A stretch of DNA of 64,000 bases. Origin: Dromaius novaehollandiae (taxonomy: Eukaryota; Chordata; Aves; Casuariiformes; Dromaiidae). The DNA is taken from the NCBI RefSeq assembly GCF_036370855.1, contig NC_088098.1, positions 204,521,336-204,585,335 on the forward strand, in the 5' to 3' direction. The notes under the pieces were generated by a model. The model was not told where the DNA came from, searched no databases, and saw only the letters and a program-made list of their open reading frames with translations. Every line of letters starts with the position of its first letter. Position 1 is the stretch's first letter. The translations under genes and the position numbers were made by a program. This document shows, piece after piece, positions 12,616-25,894 of the stretch.

Positions 12616-14769
12616 GTAATTAAACTTTGGGTTTTTTTAAAGTTAGAACTAATCTAAAAACTTTTTGTGTTTTCTTGACAGAACATCGGCCAATAATTTG
12701 GTTTAATTGGGAAGCTCAGCTGTTTTATTGCATTCCTATCTATCTAAAAACAAATCTTTATTCTTACTATCAGTGGCATATCAGTAGCATAAACTGTAAT
12801 ATCTGTAGGGATCCTTTCCTCCCATCCTCTCCTACCTGCACAAACATAAGGAGAGCAATGGGCTGCGCTCCCTCCTTTCAGCTCTGCAACTCCAAATAAG
12901 CATGTGTTGTCTCACATGCTGTTGGTGGCTGGCTGACCTTTCTTTCCTTTGGATAAATCAGCTTGCAGCCACAGAGCCAATATCCAAAGCCTTCCCAACT
13001 TTCCATGGCTCAAAAGCCTTTGTATATACTGCCAGGCTAGATTGTCAGCATTGCTAGATTTACTGTTTTGTGCTGCTCTGTGTCATGATGACCTGACTGT
13101 TGAACAGCGGTTTGTCTTTAATTTCATTCTCTTTTCCCCCTTGGAAGATAAAAAGAAAAAAAAAAGTTATTTTTAGGTGTTGTTTATTTTAAAATTTATG
13201 AGTTTTTTCAGATAAATATGCTATTAATTTATTATAGTGAAGTTATTTGTATACAGAATGATAGTATAGATTTTCAGATGCTTGAGCAGAAGCACGTAAG
13301 TAAAAGATTACTGTATAGATAATGATAACTGAGTTAAAATTTTAGCTGTTCATTTGTTTGAGGAAAATAAACCTCAGAAGGTACCAATGCCATCTGAACT
13401 GAATTCCCTGTTCTAGCTTTTACATAACTTTAAGTACATGAGCAGTGCTGCTCCCTTGATGCATTTTTTTTGCCTACACTTTGGCATTTTCTTTCCTGGT
13501 CAGGCCCACTGTCCTCTGTTCAAGGTTTAAAGAATATAAAGAATATCAGAGAGTGGTGAACTTTCATTTAGTTCTAGTTCATCATTTAAAATTGGCAACA
13601 TTTCAGTTTCTTGCTGCTGTGAATTGTGCTCATTATAAAAATAACATAAATCTTTTAGCCATAGATCATGTTTTTCTGGGAAAGAAAACTAAATTACCCT
13701 TTCACCTCTACAGGTACAATGGTTCCACCAATTTAGCATTCAAGCATATCAGTGAGGAAGTTCTCACAATGTCATTTAAATAGTCTCACTCTATTGCATT
13801 TTCCCACAGCTCAATTTAAATATCCACCCAACCAGTTCAGTACTAAAATCTTTTTTTGCTGTATTGAGGAAAAAGAAAGTTTTCCAGGAATCCAGAACTC
13901 ACCATCAGTGAACTCCACAGAGGTGTACTTTCAAACAAGATGCAAGATGAAAAACATCTAGTGGCACAAGAAATATTTTTGCCATCAAACCTGAGATAAA
14001 TGAGCAGACCATTACAGAGACCTTTGTATTATACAGGTGAGACTTTTATGGACAGTACCATAAGTCAATCATTGCATATTGCACATACATTTTCCACATG
14101 TCTGTTTTTCATATACTAGATAAAAATGCTTTTACACTTCATACCCTATGTTGTTGTTTTATGTCCAGTCTGACACTCTAATCTGCAATATCATCCAGTT
14201 AAGAACAATGTTCTCATCATTGCTCTCTTCCAAAAAATCTGATTTATTCAGGCAGGTCCATTGTGGGCTCTGTGAAATTTGACTGAATAAGCAAAGCACC
14301 AAATGAACATGTACATGGCAGCACACGTTCAGAAAGTGTATAAATGCTACTTAGAATACTGGATTCATGGGAAAAAACCTAAAATTCATAGGTTGCAGCA
14401 TTGTTACCACTACAATTTTAAAAGGAAATTTGTTTCAAAGGAGTATACAATTCTGTTGCTTTCTAAATACTGCCTAAAGCTGATTGTATACTGAAATTTA
14501 ATAGGATCTCTAATCCCTTTTCAAAAAAAGAAAGCTCCAAGGAACTGGGTTTTCTAAGTCTTACATGATATTTGAAAATCATAAATCTAAATATTGTTAA
14601 TTGCCCAATATGGACAAATCTATTTCAAAGGCAGTTAATTGCAGTTGTTACCAGGCATATCTATATGTAAGGTTAAAGCTGTCATTATGAATAGTAGTGT
14701 GTCATGCAGTGCTTTTTCTGACAGTTAAAAAACAGTGGGCATGCATAGTTGAAATACTTACTGTAATAT

Positions 14770-14812
14770 CACACACATGCAGGCACGCGCACACACACAC
14801 ACAAAAATTTAG
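14770..14812. repeat. (CA)n microsatellite, interrupted
   Basis: Interrupted CA repeats (ACACACATGCAGGCACGCGC then a pure CA tract). Confidence 0.9.
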
Positions 14813-14867
14813 TTACAATTGCATCCCTGTATACAACTTATATAGTTTAAAAAGATGCTGTAGGGTG

Positions 14868-14895
14868 TTTTTTTTTTTTTTTTTTTTTTTTTTTT
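14868..14895. repeat. Homopolymer T28
   Basis: Twenty-eight consecutive T. No retrocopy or SINE body is visible beside it. Confidence 0.95.
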
Positions 14896-16071
14896 GAGGA
14901 AGGTACCTATACTAGTCCATGTATCTTATCCTTTGTAGAAATAAATACATATTATAAAAATCTCATTACCATAATTTTATTTGGACATTATAATGAACCA
15001 AATGCACTTTCACTGGAATGAATTTTCACCTACAGCTCAGGAAGTTAGGATCACGACTTAAACTTTCAATAAAGGAAATGAAATTTTGGAGACTGGTGGA
15101 TGGTAGTCCATATGACCCGTCCTTTTGTTAGATGTCTTTTTGGAGATGGCATATCTGCAATGTGGCACCAGACCTTCAGAGTAGTGGCAAAGACCACTCA
15201 GTAGAAGAAATAATATGCTCTATACCATTTTCCCAGAGCCTAGCAACATTTGCAATAATAAAATATGGAATTACTTTGCTGGTGAACATAAATATATTCC
15301 TTTATAGGCAGAGTACAACACACTTGCTAAAAATTATGCACTATTAAATAGAAGAAACATGAGGGCAGAAACTGTTAAAAGATTTTTTTTTCAACCATTT
15401 ACCGTTACCTGAAATGCCCAGGTAGTCGGGCTATGGAGGCATCAAACAGTCCAGTTCTGTTCTATCATGTTGGCATTATGCACAATGGATGGTAATTTAG
15501 TCTTTTGGGACTATCATCATTGCACATCATGCGTTAGTTAGCCAAGGGGTTTCTAAGAATTAGAAGGCCTTACAGTTAAAAACGAAATTGGAAGTTTTCT
15601 ATCCCAAAGCTCATCATTCAATATAGTCATACTGCATGCAGTCCAATTCACTTACACCAATTTTACACAAAAGCATTATCATTGGGTTGACTTATACCTG
15701 CAATTTATAGTGACGGTTACATTCAACTTAAATTTTACTTGGAGACAGGAACTCATACCCTTTCTCAAGCTCACTAATGCAGATCATGTGTCTATTTGGC
15801 TAATTACAAAGTTGTATAAGCAAAGTATAAGCAAAACATCTGATATTCAGAAAAAAGAACAGGCTGAAAATATTATTTTGGAAGAGTTTGCATTTAATGT
15901 ATCCAAAAGCCTTCACTGACGATGGCTGTTAATTCAAAGACAAGCTACGTTATAGAGAAAAAGCACAATCTAGGGGTTAAAACCATGTGGGGAACTCTTG
16001 CAATACAGGATTTCTTTCATGTTCTGAATATCACAAAAATTCTGTCTCTCAATTCCCATATTTGTAAAATG

Positions 16072-16088
16072 CCCCCCCCCCCCCCCCC
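16072..16088. repeat. Homopolymer C17 (G17 on the - strand)
   Basis: Seventeen consecutive C, unusual in a sequence this AT-rich; the minus strand G run could form a G-quadruplex and is a common place for sequencing error. Confidence 0.9.
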
Positions 16089-16820
16089 AACGCACATGCA
16101 CACTTTCTTTCACGTGGATTACATAGGGGTGTAATGCATTAGCACTTGGTAAAGGCTTTGTGATTCTGGATGGAAAATTCTGTAGCAAGCCAAATATTAC
16201 TATTTAACTGAGACATATCTGGACTGATGTTAGTATTGCTCTGTATTTAACAATCAGTCAGGAGTGTGATGGACATAATTTACAGTCTATTGCTGTTATT
16301 TTTATATTAAAAAAAAAGAAGGAAAGAGACTTGTATAAGATTTCTGTATTTTCCAGTGAAGAGGAACTTGCAGCTATATATTTGTAAGTCTGAAATAGCT
16401 TTCAAGTATTTTTGTAAAGGTATTGTCTAGCTACATTGTGTCATGTCCAATAAATTGGGGATGTGCTTACTTTGTAGTAGTACTGGAAGTTCTTCAGTTA
16501 CAACTAGATTGGGAAGTAAAGAGAAGCTACAACATAGCACCATGCTGTAATTGGCCATAGGTTTCTAGTTACTAGCATCATGCTGGTTCATACCTGAAAA
16601 CACGTGGTTGCTTTTTGTGGTGGTAAGAGCCTCTGGTGCTTCTGTGGTGCAGCAGCCATGGAGAGTAACTTCAATGTAATTACTTTGGCAGCGCCAGGTC
16701 AAGGGTAACAGACACAGCTTATTTATTGAATTTAAAACCGTATGGGGATAGGGAATTATTTCCCATTTTGTTTTCAATTCAAACCCTCTACAAGACTCAA
16801 AGAAATGGAAGATGGGTATC

Positions 16821-16843
16821 TTTTTTTTTTTTTTTTTTTTTTT
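16821..16843. repeat. Homopolymer T23
   Basis: Twenty-three T in intergenic DNA. Confidence 0.95.
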
Positions 16844-18026
16844 AAGCTTATGTGGACGGTAGTGATTTTAATAAAAATTGCAAAATTGCTATTAGATTAA
16901 AAAAAACTGAAAAATAAAAGGCACAGTACATTCCTGATCTTCTGGCATAAATACATCTCAAGGAAAAATCTATTAAAAAAAAAAAGAAAAATGGTCTGAA
17001 CTGTGGTGACTGCATGCACAACAGTAATATTTACAGTGTTAATCTAGGAGCATCCAGATGCAAGTACAATTAGCAAAGCAGTCTACACACTGTGTAATGA
17101 TTTATTTATATATATTTTCTACCAAAGTTTTAAGAGTAAGTAAGTTTTCCATGTGCAGTACATACATGTTACAGAGGCTGTCCGTGAGCTCATGTGCTGT
17201 GTCCATGCTACTAACCTGAGCCTCTGCAGCCAGAGGCAGACACTGTCAGATGGGCTTCCCAAGGTCTCAGATATGAAACACCGCAGGAGCTCATCCCCCA
17301 CACAGCCTCCCGGCACTGGGCAGTAGAATATTTTCCAAATGCCAGCGCACTATGGCTCACTGAGCTGGACTGGCAGAACCTTTCTGTGGTTGCCTTAATA
17401 GGGAATATCACCTCAGGCTTTTAAGGAATTGACTTGAGCATTCAGGTGATCCTTGCCTTAGCCTTACTCCTTCCTGCTCTCCAGCCTTCTCCCAACAGCC
17501 TCTGCAATGGGCAAGGACAGGGTCTTGGGCCAGCCAAGGGCACTGTCACCGGAATTGCTGTGAGACTCAATGCTTTTTCCCTGAAAGGGAAAGCATTCTT
17601 AGTTTAAACCCTCTCAGTTTAGGGGCACACTGGTAATTTTGGTCTGGGTGGGAGATGTCAGCCCTTGCTCAGGAAACACTGAAATGCTAACGTGCTCTCA
17701 GAGCAGCATTGACCATGCCAACAGCAACAATGATATTTTTCGGCATTCTTTCCACATAATACAGTACATCTTGAAAGTGATGTTTAGGTTGCATTTCTAA
17801 ATGCCCTTGTTCTTGTGAATTGATGTCAATATTATCCGTAATGCATGTGCACAGCATGAAGAGTTTCAAAGGGCTATGATTTACCACATAGGTGACTTTT
17901 TCCAAACTAATTTAGTTAGACAGAACATTCCACAAACCATTAAACAATAGGAAAAGGCTTTTGGTCTTTGCAAAAAATATGTATAAATTCTGTCAGAATG
18001 GGAGGTCTTCTTAACAGCTATAACAC

Positions 18027-18046
18027 AAAAAAAAAAAAAAAAAAAA
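18027..18046. repeat. Homopolymer A20
   Basis: Twenty A in intergenic DNA, preceded by no recognisable element. Confidence 0.95.
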
Positions 18047-18776
18047 GGAAAAAGTTTTTGAGACACTGAAGCACTAAAAGATGTCAAAGTTTAAGACCCT
18101 GGTCCTACTTAAATATGCATTCAATTAAGGACACCTGCATTGCTACCTTTATTTAGTCCTCAGTGATCTCTTTATGCACTGATACTCCTCTAGAGTGCCT
18201 GGAATGACCTCTTTGTATGTTATATCCAATTTCAATCTAAATGCATGTCTCACTCAAAAGCGGTTTTGAGTTTTGTTTTGTTTTTTAGCAGAAGCAGTAA
18301 TGGAAGGGTGTAAAAAAAAAAGAAAAAGAATTTTACCCATTATTTGAAATGAGATGTTTAAGCCATTTGAGGTAGAAGCCTTTGTTTTAACCTTTAACTA
18401 AATGAGATCTTTTTTCATTATTACATTTCAGTCTCTGTAATGATACAGCTACTGTGGAAATTGACTCATCTCTACCCAGTGCAGGTGTACATTCACTTCA
18501 TCACACTAATGAGTTCACAGAATAATCATCTACCACTCGCATCTTCTCAGTAAAGACAGCCCTGCTATTTTGTGATTATCTAGGTGAAAGAAACGAGAGG
18601 TATCAGAAATCCTACCATGCAGTAATTTGGATGAAACCATGATTTCCTTTGTTACACGTCAGTAAGGAAGAGGCTGAGGCAATGGAGATAGCAACAAACT
18701 GAGGTGACTCCAGAAGGAATTCCACCATCCTAAATCAGGGGCGGTACAATTTTGTTTTGTTGCTGTTTTTTTATAG

Positions 18777-18856
18777 AACTCAGATGTAACCTACCTTAAA
18801 GAAAAAGTGTTGACAGCAATGAGTGACTTGGGAATTGTGAAAAGCCAAAGAACAGT
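18777..18856 (+). CDS. Candidate unannotated exon B, same hypothetical + strand gene
   Basis: Acceptor TTTTTTTATAG, then a segment open only in the frame AAC TCA GAT; the other two frames stop within 21 bases. It reads NSDVTYLKEKVLTAMSDLGI then VKSQRT, helical and charged like exon A, and it accepts the phase-0 exit of exon A. Two weak donors are possible; GTTTGT after 18856 leaves phase 2. Without a splice the frame runs to TAG at 18888-18890, so this could also be a terminal exon. Unidentified. Confidence 0.28.
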
Positions 18857-19589
18857 GTTTGTTCCTGCTGCATGCAGGAGACTAGCTTAGTTACTTGTTC
18901 ATGAGAGGTACACAAACATTGTGATAAACATCCTTTCTTTTCCCTCTGAACAAAAACTATCCAACAAAGCTAATCGCATTAGTTAAAAAAGGTATCAATA
19001 TTCACCCAAGTTTTTCTAGCTAATGCATTAGTAGATATATGGACATTTGGCTTCCCAGTTCATTTTGTCAGGAAATATTTCAAGTGATGCTTTAAACACT
19101 GATGAGAAAAAATTATTAAGGAAGGGCTTCAGCAGTATTGGAACATGAACCTCTGTGTAGAACTTCATTGTTTCTGAGATATTTATGTATTGCTCTGATG
19201 GTAAAATAATTCTGCTTTTTTTTGCTTTACATTCTCTGAATTATATGCTAATAAGGTAAACTAAGTAATGGACAGACCTCCCAAAGTAACTGCATTACAC
19301 ATCACAACTAGAAGTTGAGTCAAATGTTAGGACGGCATTTACTGCAAATTTCTCAAGAGAAGGCCTGATTAGATAGCTCATATTGAGCCAATATAAGAGG
19401 ACTCAGGAAATTGTGCAGAATAGTAAATTTTCCCATCCAAGGCGGACACAATTTTCTGTAACAGTATAGAAACAGTGTTTTTCATGGATAAACATAAGGA
19501 TCCCTCAAACAACAGCAGCAACAAAGGAAATAAAATGACCATTTAAATCGTATTTTTATGTAAGGATACATTTGCATCATCACTGCCTA

Positions 19590-20060
19590 AAAATTAATTT
19601 TCACTAAACTGCTCTGAGGTTTTCTGCTATCTACCTGCTTCCTTTTCAGATACCCCTGGAGAATACCAGCAGAAAGTTCTTGATGTATTTCGCATTTGTA
19701 CATGGAATTTCCTTGCTGACAGGGATCTTGTTTGTTCTGTTGTAATTCAGGACTCACGACAGTCACAGCTTTCACAGCCTCAGTTTCCATTGCTTTGTGC
19801 TCAGTTTCACAGTTCAGGCACACTGAAATCCTATCTTTACTATCTTCTTGTCAGATCCTTGCAAATACCATTTGTTTCATTCTGGGAACCAGCTGTATCC
19901 TCTACACCAAATAATTTATCTGGAGGAATACTGTATAGATTTATCAAGCTCAGGTTTCTTATCTTTCTTCCGCCTTGTTTTGTGAATTGTCCTTTAAAGG
20001 TTTTCTCATGGGCCTTTACACCATATAGCCATCTCGTCTTATTACAGACTATACTTCAAT
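19590..20060 (-). pseudogene. Possible decayed coding segment, frame-broken
   Basis: Read on the minus strand, protein-like stretches follow each other in different frames: KTFKGQFTKQGGRKI and LFGVEDTAGSQNETNGICKD, then after a TAG and a frame change CLNCETEHKAMETEAVKAVT and LSAGILQGYLKRKQ up to a stop near 19587. Their hydrophilic composition differs from the random AT-rich frames around them. There are several frame changes and upstream stops, so no intact protein is encoded. I cannot name a parent gene; it may be an old retrocopy or repeat-derived coding remnant, or chance. Confidence 0.25.
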
Positions 20061-20094
20061 TTCTCTAGCAATGGCATGCACATATGGTCAAGTT

Positions 20095-20335
20095 TGGACT
20101 GTGGAGTGATAGTCCTGCGAGTCCCAAGATGAGACTTGTTGGAGTCTCTTGACTCCTACTCGACCGTCTGCTGCTTTGGGGCACGCCAGGCACCCAGCGC
20201 TAGTTCCACAAGCCAGCAAGTGCTGGGCACCCCGCTTGTCTCCGTCCCTCGCTGTGGTGTCACAACAATTTGCGCTGCAACGCCAAGGCCCTTGTCAAAC
20301 CTTTCTTCAAGCCCAGTTGGTCATTGATGGGGATG
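20095..20335. repeat. GC-rich unclassified block, LTR-like
   Basis: A 240-base island of much higher GC than its flanks, with abrupt edges. The text (a run of short CCC/AGC-rich words, GGTGTCACAACAATTTGCGC) looks like a U3/R-type segment of an avian endogenous LTR. No flanking target-site duplication or TG...CA ends could be fixed by eye, so classification is tentative. Confidence 0.25.
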
Positions 20336-22299
20336 GAGTTCATTATTGTCATAATGTAAAACATGGAATTTCAAATCTCGTTTTGAAAATATCCACAATC
20401 AAGATAAACCACATATTTCCCTTTGAAAGTGTTTGTTGTAAGGAGACAAAGGCAATGACCATCAACAAAAACAAATTGCTAGTATTTTTTATTCAGACTG
20501 AACTCTAATCATTTATAAGGGCACCCCAGAGCCATTAACAGTAATTTCAAATGAAATATACCCATGCTAAGTCTAGCTAATCAGCTCCTCAATTATACTG
20601 GCAGAAAGATGTATTCCAATTACAGAAGCACTTTCAAGTGAATTAAGACTCCTTCTGTACTGGCTGTGGAGGTCACTGAATGTTCCCATGAATCCTTGCA
20701 TGTTTACATTAAAAAAGTACACCATGATCTTTGGCAAAGGCACCTGCTCTAGGTTAGTTCTGCTTTTGAGCTTGTTGCCATAAATACAATAGAAAACCAT
20801 CCAACCACTGCAAAAGAAGTCAATATACTTCAATACTTTGTGTATCAGTGATTAATCCAAATTGCACAGAAATACCTTTATAGATGTGAAATAAACTTTA
20901 AAAAGCTGAAAGTGCTGATACTTTAATTACCATGTTTAATAAGCATAGAGTTTATGTTAAAAAGGAAGCTAGGTTTTGAAGCAATGGATCATACCTAACT
21001 CACATGAGAACATTCACAACTGGGACCTCGACTTTGCAGCCTGCTTTCTCTACCTCTATACCATTTCCTTGGACTTCCTGAATCTCTATCTCTACATTGT
21101 TTCCTGAAATTTCTTCTCATTGCTACCAGAGGGCTAGAGCCAGCATTGCTCCTCAAGAGGCATGTTCAAATGTGGCTGCTGAGCCAGGCTTCCATTCTGC
21201 TTAACCCAGGCCAAATGTGCAGATGCTTCACACAGCTGTGGCTCATTTAAGTGTCTTCATGCAACCAAACAGTGAAGTCACCCTTCTGTAAGAAACACAG
21301 AAAGTGTCTCATAGCTTGGGAGTTGTCATTTTGGTGATAATATGGGCATGTTGTGCTACTTCACCTGGAATTTGAGGGGTTTTTATATTTAAATGCTCAT
21401 TGAAATGTCAACATATCACAAGCCAGCACATCTGCTTCTCAGAAAGAGAAAAATCTTAAGCTTTTCTATGGTTCTAAGTAAATGGCCTTACAGACACTGG
21501 GAAAATGAATAATGAGATCTCTTTTAGGGCTTAGTCTAGGCCCCAAAACTAGTCTTGTCACTCTTGCAGCTTAGAGGATCTGAAAGCCAAAGTGTGAATC
21601 CCAACAGGGGAGGGCAGAAAACTGAACAGAAATTTTACTGCAGATTTTGAACTTAAAACCTGTGATGATCTATTATTTATTTTGTGAACCATCAAAATGC
21701 ATTTATCACTTTTCAGTCATCTATGAACCGTCCTGCCCGGATCAGGAGCAAAATTCTTCATTCAATTCTTCAAAAAATGAAATGCTTAATTTGCCTTTAT
21801 GCCTGTTCACAAATATGGAGATCTGGGAATCCACGACAGCTCTTATCACTCATGCTTTCGGTCGTTAATACGAGCAATGGTGAAATAAGCTGTTGGTACT
21901 GACCCCAGACTACCCTGTCATGGTGAAGTCCAATGTGGCCTACACAGATGTACTTCAACATGCCAGGCATGAGAGGGCAATAGGGCAGTGCTGGTGATCT
22001 CTTGGCAAACGTACTCAGCGGCCGCTGTTGCTCCCGGCGTTGCCTCACTGCTGAAAATCCACATGGTGCTAGAGAGTGTTTTGGGGGATGACTGGTGACA
22101 GATTAGTCACAGGCATTTCCTCTAAGTCACAGGTTATTTCATAATAGTTACACACTACTTCTGATGTAGTTAAGCAACCTTCAAATAAGGGCAAAATGTT
22201 GCAAATCATTTAGTACCTCTCACTTGCAGCCTCTCCTCCTCAGACTTTTCTAGCAGAGTTAATTCAGCAAAACCCAGCTTCACCAGCACAATTCCTTCC

Positions 22300-22570
22300 T
22301 TTGAGCTCAGACTTCTTTTTCCTCCCTGACCCCATACTGCACAAAACACTAGGAACTTAACAGTGCGCATGTTTAGCGCCCATAAGCTGCAAGGCTAGGC
22401 TGCTTCTTCACTTACAACCACCGTTTCACAGCCCTCGCCCACTGCAGAGCAGGTCCACCCTGTGCCCTGGATGTGCAGAACTGCACTTCCCAGCCCAGGG
22501 CTGGCAGGACCAGCCCTACGCACACAGCACTGCACCTCCCAGCCATCTCAAACAGCACTTAGGGGTCAGG
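22300..22570. repeat. GC-rich block with imperfect internal duplication
   Basis: A GC-rich, C-biased stretch containing two similar copies about 55 bases apart: ACTGCACTTCCCAGCC and ACTGCACCTCCCAGCC. No open frame is convincing. It could be a small decayed repeat or a local regulatory island. Confidence 0.35.
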
Positions 22571-25500
22571 AGTGGATCTGAGCCATCACGTCTCATCTTG
22601 CCTTCCTTCCAGCTCTTCTAACTCCTTTTTACCAAATAGCTTTATTTTTCACCACTTGCTTACTTTTAGCTTGCAAATTCAGTCGCTGGCACGGCCTCAT
22701 TGCTGCTCATGCTCAGTAGAGTTTTTGTTGGTACTTTCTTAGAGAGCATTTTAAAACTTACAAAGTACAGATATGAAGCTGTATGGCCCTAGCATTTAAT
22801 AATGGTAATAACAGTGGGTCCTTGTGCTGATGCCCAGTGGTTTACGCCACACCCTGCTTCCACTAACTGCTGGCTGAGCTCACAGTGGATTTAAGGACCC
22901 AGAATACATATACCTCATTTTAAGTGAGTACAGAAAAAGCTGGAATTTTTTATAGTGGGTTCTGAGTTACCCACTATAAAGACCAACTCAGATCAAGATT
23001 TGATTTTTAAGTCATCCAGAACTCAGACTTGTTCAAGATGTGCCCACTGTGGGAAACAGTCATTTCATCATTACTTTTTCTTTAAGTGCAAAACATTTTA
23101 GTCACAGTTCCTACTTTTAAGATCATACTTGAAAATTATGAAATTTATCAAACAGCAAGACAGAAAATTCTCAAATGTATTTCATCTCGATCCCATTCAT
23201 TTGACCTCATGAATGTTGTTTTGATATTGCATTAGTCTTGTGCTTCTTTGCTGCATAGCATGTAAAACTGTCACTTTCTTTTCCTCAAAAGTCTTTGGAG
23301 ACTTCCACCTGATCAAGACAGCAGATGACATATTATTGTCTAGTATTCATACACATGCCCATTACTAAATGGTAGGAACAACTTACTAAATTGTCCTGTA
23401 CATAAAACATCCTCACGGATGAAACTTCATAAATGCTGGACACTAAAAAATTCAGGTAGGGATAAAGGAAGCACAAAAGTGTTATTATTTGAAAGCAAAC
23501 CAAAAAAAGGCTGAATCACAGTCCAAGTTTAAACACAATACAGAAATGAGTTTGTGTAGAAAGGCTTTTTATTTTAAAAACATTTTTCAAATTTCTGAAA
23601 TACAGTGTAAAGTAAAACATAGAAATACATCTGCAAGTCAGCTTATGCATATCATGCCAGTTATTTACATGTAGATATATACAGAGTGCAGATAATTATT
23701 GAAACCACACTACAAAATAAACAAAGAGTTCAATAAGATAATTTAGTAGTACTTTATTAAATATATATATTTTTGTTATTGATTGAATATACTTTCCTAT
23801 TAAAATACTCTATAGTATCTAAAGTAACCCCTATAGACTCTAATACCTCCAAAATTGTCATAAATAAGATTGTAAATTGGAACTACCCATATGTTCAATT
23901 GCTTTGCCCTTTGCTATAGTAGAAACTCTTGCAGTGCTGAGATTATTCTGAAATCTTTACTGCCAGTGCCAGAACACTAACAACAATTCCTGATACACTT
24001 CCAAAAAAACTGTTGCAGAATAGCTTTCAACGGAGACATCCAAGAGTTGAAGCACCATTGTCTGTATTTAAAATAACAAGGATAATCCAATGGCTTATTA
24101 AATACTGCCACATACAGGACAATATAAACAATGCTATTATCTTTGGTGACTGAAATGCAACATTGTATTATTATCTGTTTGGATACCAAGCACCTTATTA
24201 AAATAAAACAAAGCAAACTCCCAAAGCCCATACAAAATCCTATGCAAAAAAGAGACCTCCCAACCTCTTCTCATACAGCCTGATCAACAGTCTAGCTTTT
24301 GCATGAATGGTAGCCGAAGGGGCGGTGGAAGCAGCAGTGCTCAGGGCTGCATGACCACAAAGAGTAACACTGAAATTTGTCTATAGCTTGATCTCTGTTT
24401 AATGGAGTGATCCACACTGGGCACTTGGCTGAAGAAAACACAATGCCAAGCCATACCACGTGTTTTCCCATAGACAGAATATTCCATTTACCCATAGGGG
24501 AGCTTCTGGCCAGCACACTCCCACTATAAATTGCCAAATGTCTCTCTTTGACTTCTCTAGCGCTCTGAGACTTTCCATCAATGGAGAAGATCCACCTCAA
24601 TCTGTAGGATACGCACCGTTAGGGGACACTTTCTTCTTGCCACTCATTCCAGAGTTGCACAAACTGTGGCATTAGGAAATGCAGTATGAAGAACAATGTG
24701 CTTTTTGGATTCATTATTTATTCTGATGCAATCTTATTAAGTAGAAAATAGGCCAATGCACAAACATAACAAAGAAATCAAATTCCTCCCATATTATAAT
24801 GCTCTTTTGTTGTAATTATTGTTCTCAGCTGCTGAATTTTGCAGCTCTCTTCCTAAGATTTCTTTCCTCAAGGCATATTAAAATGAATCCAATTACAGCC
24901 AAAGAATAGAGATTATCACCAGAAAATATATAAGCAGACAATAAGTTACTACTACTATCATAGATTAGTGCTGGTCAGCAATTCTGTGCGTCATTTTTCC
25001 AGAAATAATCTAACAATGAACTTTATAGATTAGTTAGGGACATAAGTGATAGCTATGGTTTAATTTAGGAGTTTTGTTACATAGTACTCTAAATGCCAAA
25101 ATATGGCATGAACATTTTAATACTGAACTCAAAGAAATTACACCAAAAATAATTTTTCATCTTAATCAGTATTAATAAAAAGTGATATAAAATATTACTA
25201 TATTTTACATATTTATCATACAATATATCAGTCCTTCATACTATTAGTTTGACTCATGTTTTGCTGCAACATGTACCAAAAAGTTTAACAAAGAAAAAGA
25301 CATGGTTACTCACGTAAGTTGTGGGTACAGACATTTTTTTCTCAAGACAAACAGCCATCTCAATGTGTCATCTACTGCAACTTCTACAGTGTTATTTTGA
25401 TAAAACTGCTGCATTTTTTTAGTAAGGATAATTTAGTAGTAAGGATAATTAAAAAATTTAGCACAACCTTTGCTTGTGAAGTGAATCTGACTTTACTTAA

Positions 25501-25874
25501 CAACTAAATAAATACTCTGAACTAAACTGGTTTGGATCACCTAATTCTCTGATAAGGCACTATCCAAATATTTTATCTTCATTTAAATGTTACGTGTATT
25601 TCTGATGATCTACAATTATCAGAAGAGATTTTTGGTCAGGCCTGAGAGTATCATCATTAGGCAAGTGTTGGTGCTGCTCTCTCCTCTGTTCCAGTTTGCA
25701 GACACCCAGTTACTTTAAACAACTTTCCAGTTCATTTTACAGCTTCTTGTAGAGATAAATGCCCTCATAAAAAGTCAGGGAAGAGCTGGGGCATTCAACC
25801 CAGCAGTGAAATTACACAGAAAGTGCTTGTTATGTACCACAGAAGAAAGGAACACAGAATAACAGCAGCATATT

Positions 25875-25894
25875 AAAAAAAAAAAAAAAAAAAA
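25875..25894. repeat. Homopolymer A20
   Basis: Twenty A, intergenic. Confidence 0.95.

Larger units (their letters stand above)
12616..18776. other. Intergenic or very long PGR 3' UTR, microsatellite-rich
   Basis: Contains the CA, T28, C17, T23 and A20 tracts listed separately. A short lysine/glutamate-rich frame at 15853-15900 lacks a convincing acceptor. No other gene or repeat recognised. Confidence 0.6.

Noticed and set aside
15853-15900. Charged short frame (KKEQAENIILEEFAFN) as a further exon of the hypothetical + gene
   Set aside because: The acceptor lacks a pyrimidine tract and the donor GTATCC is poor; too short to support.
20573-20833. 86-codon reverse frame in the intergenic region
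   Set aside because: No splice context or recognisable family; composition fits chance in AT-rich DNA.
21647-21902. Two overlapping + frames after CACTTTTCAG
   Set aside because: Both frames are equally open, which argues against selection on either.
24292-24600. 102-codon reverse frame
   Set aside because: It overlaps other open frames on both strands and matches no family I know; probably chance.
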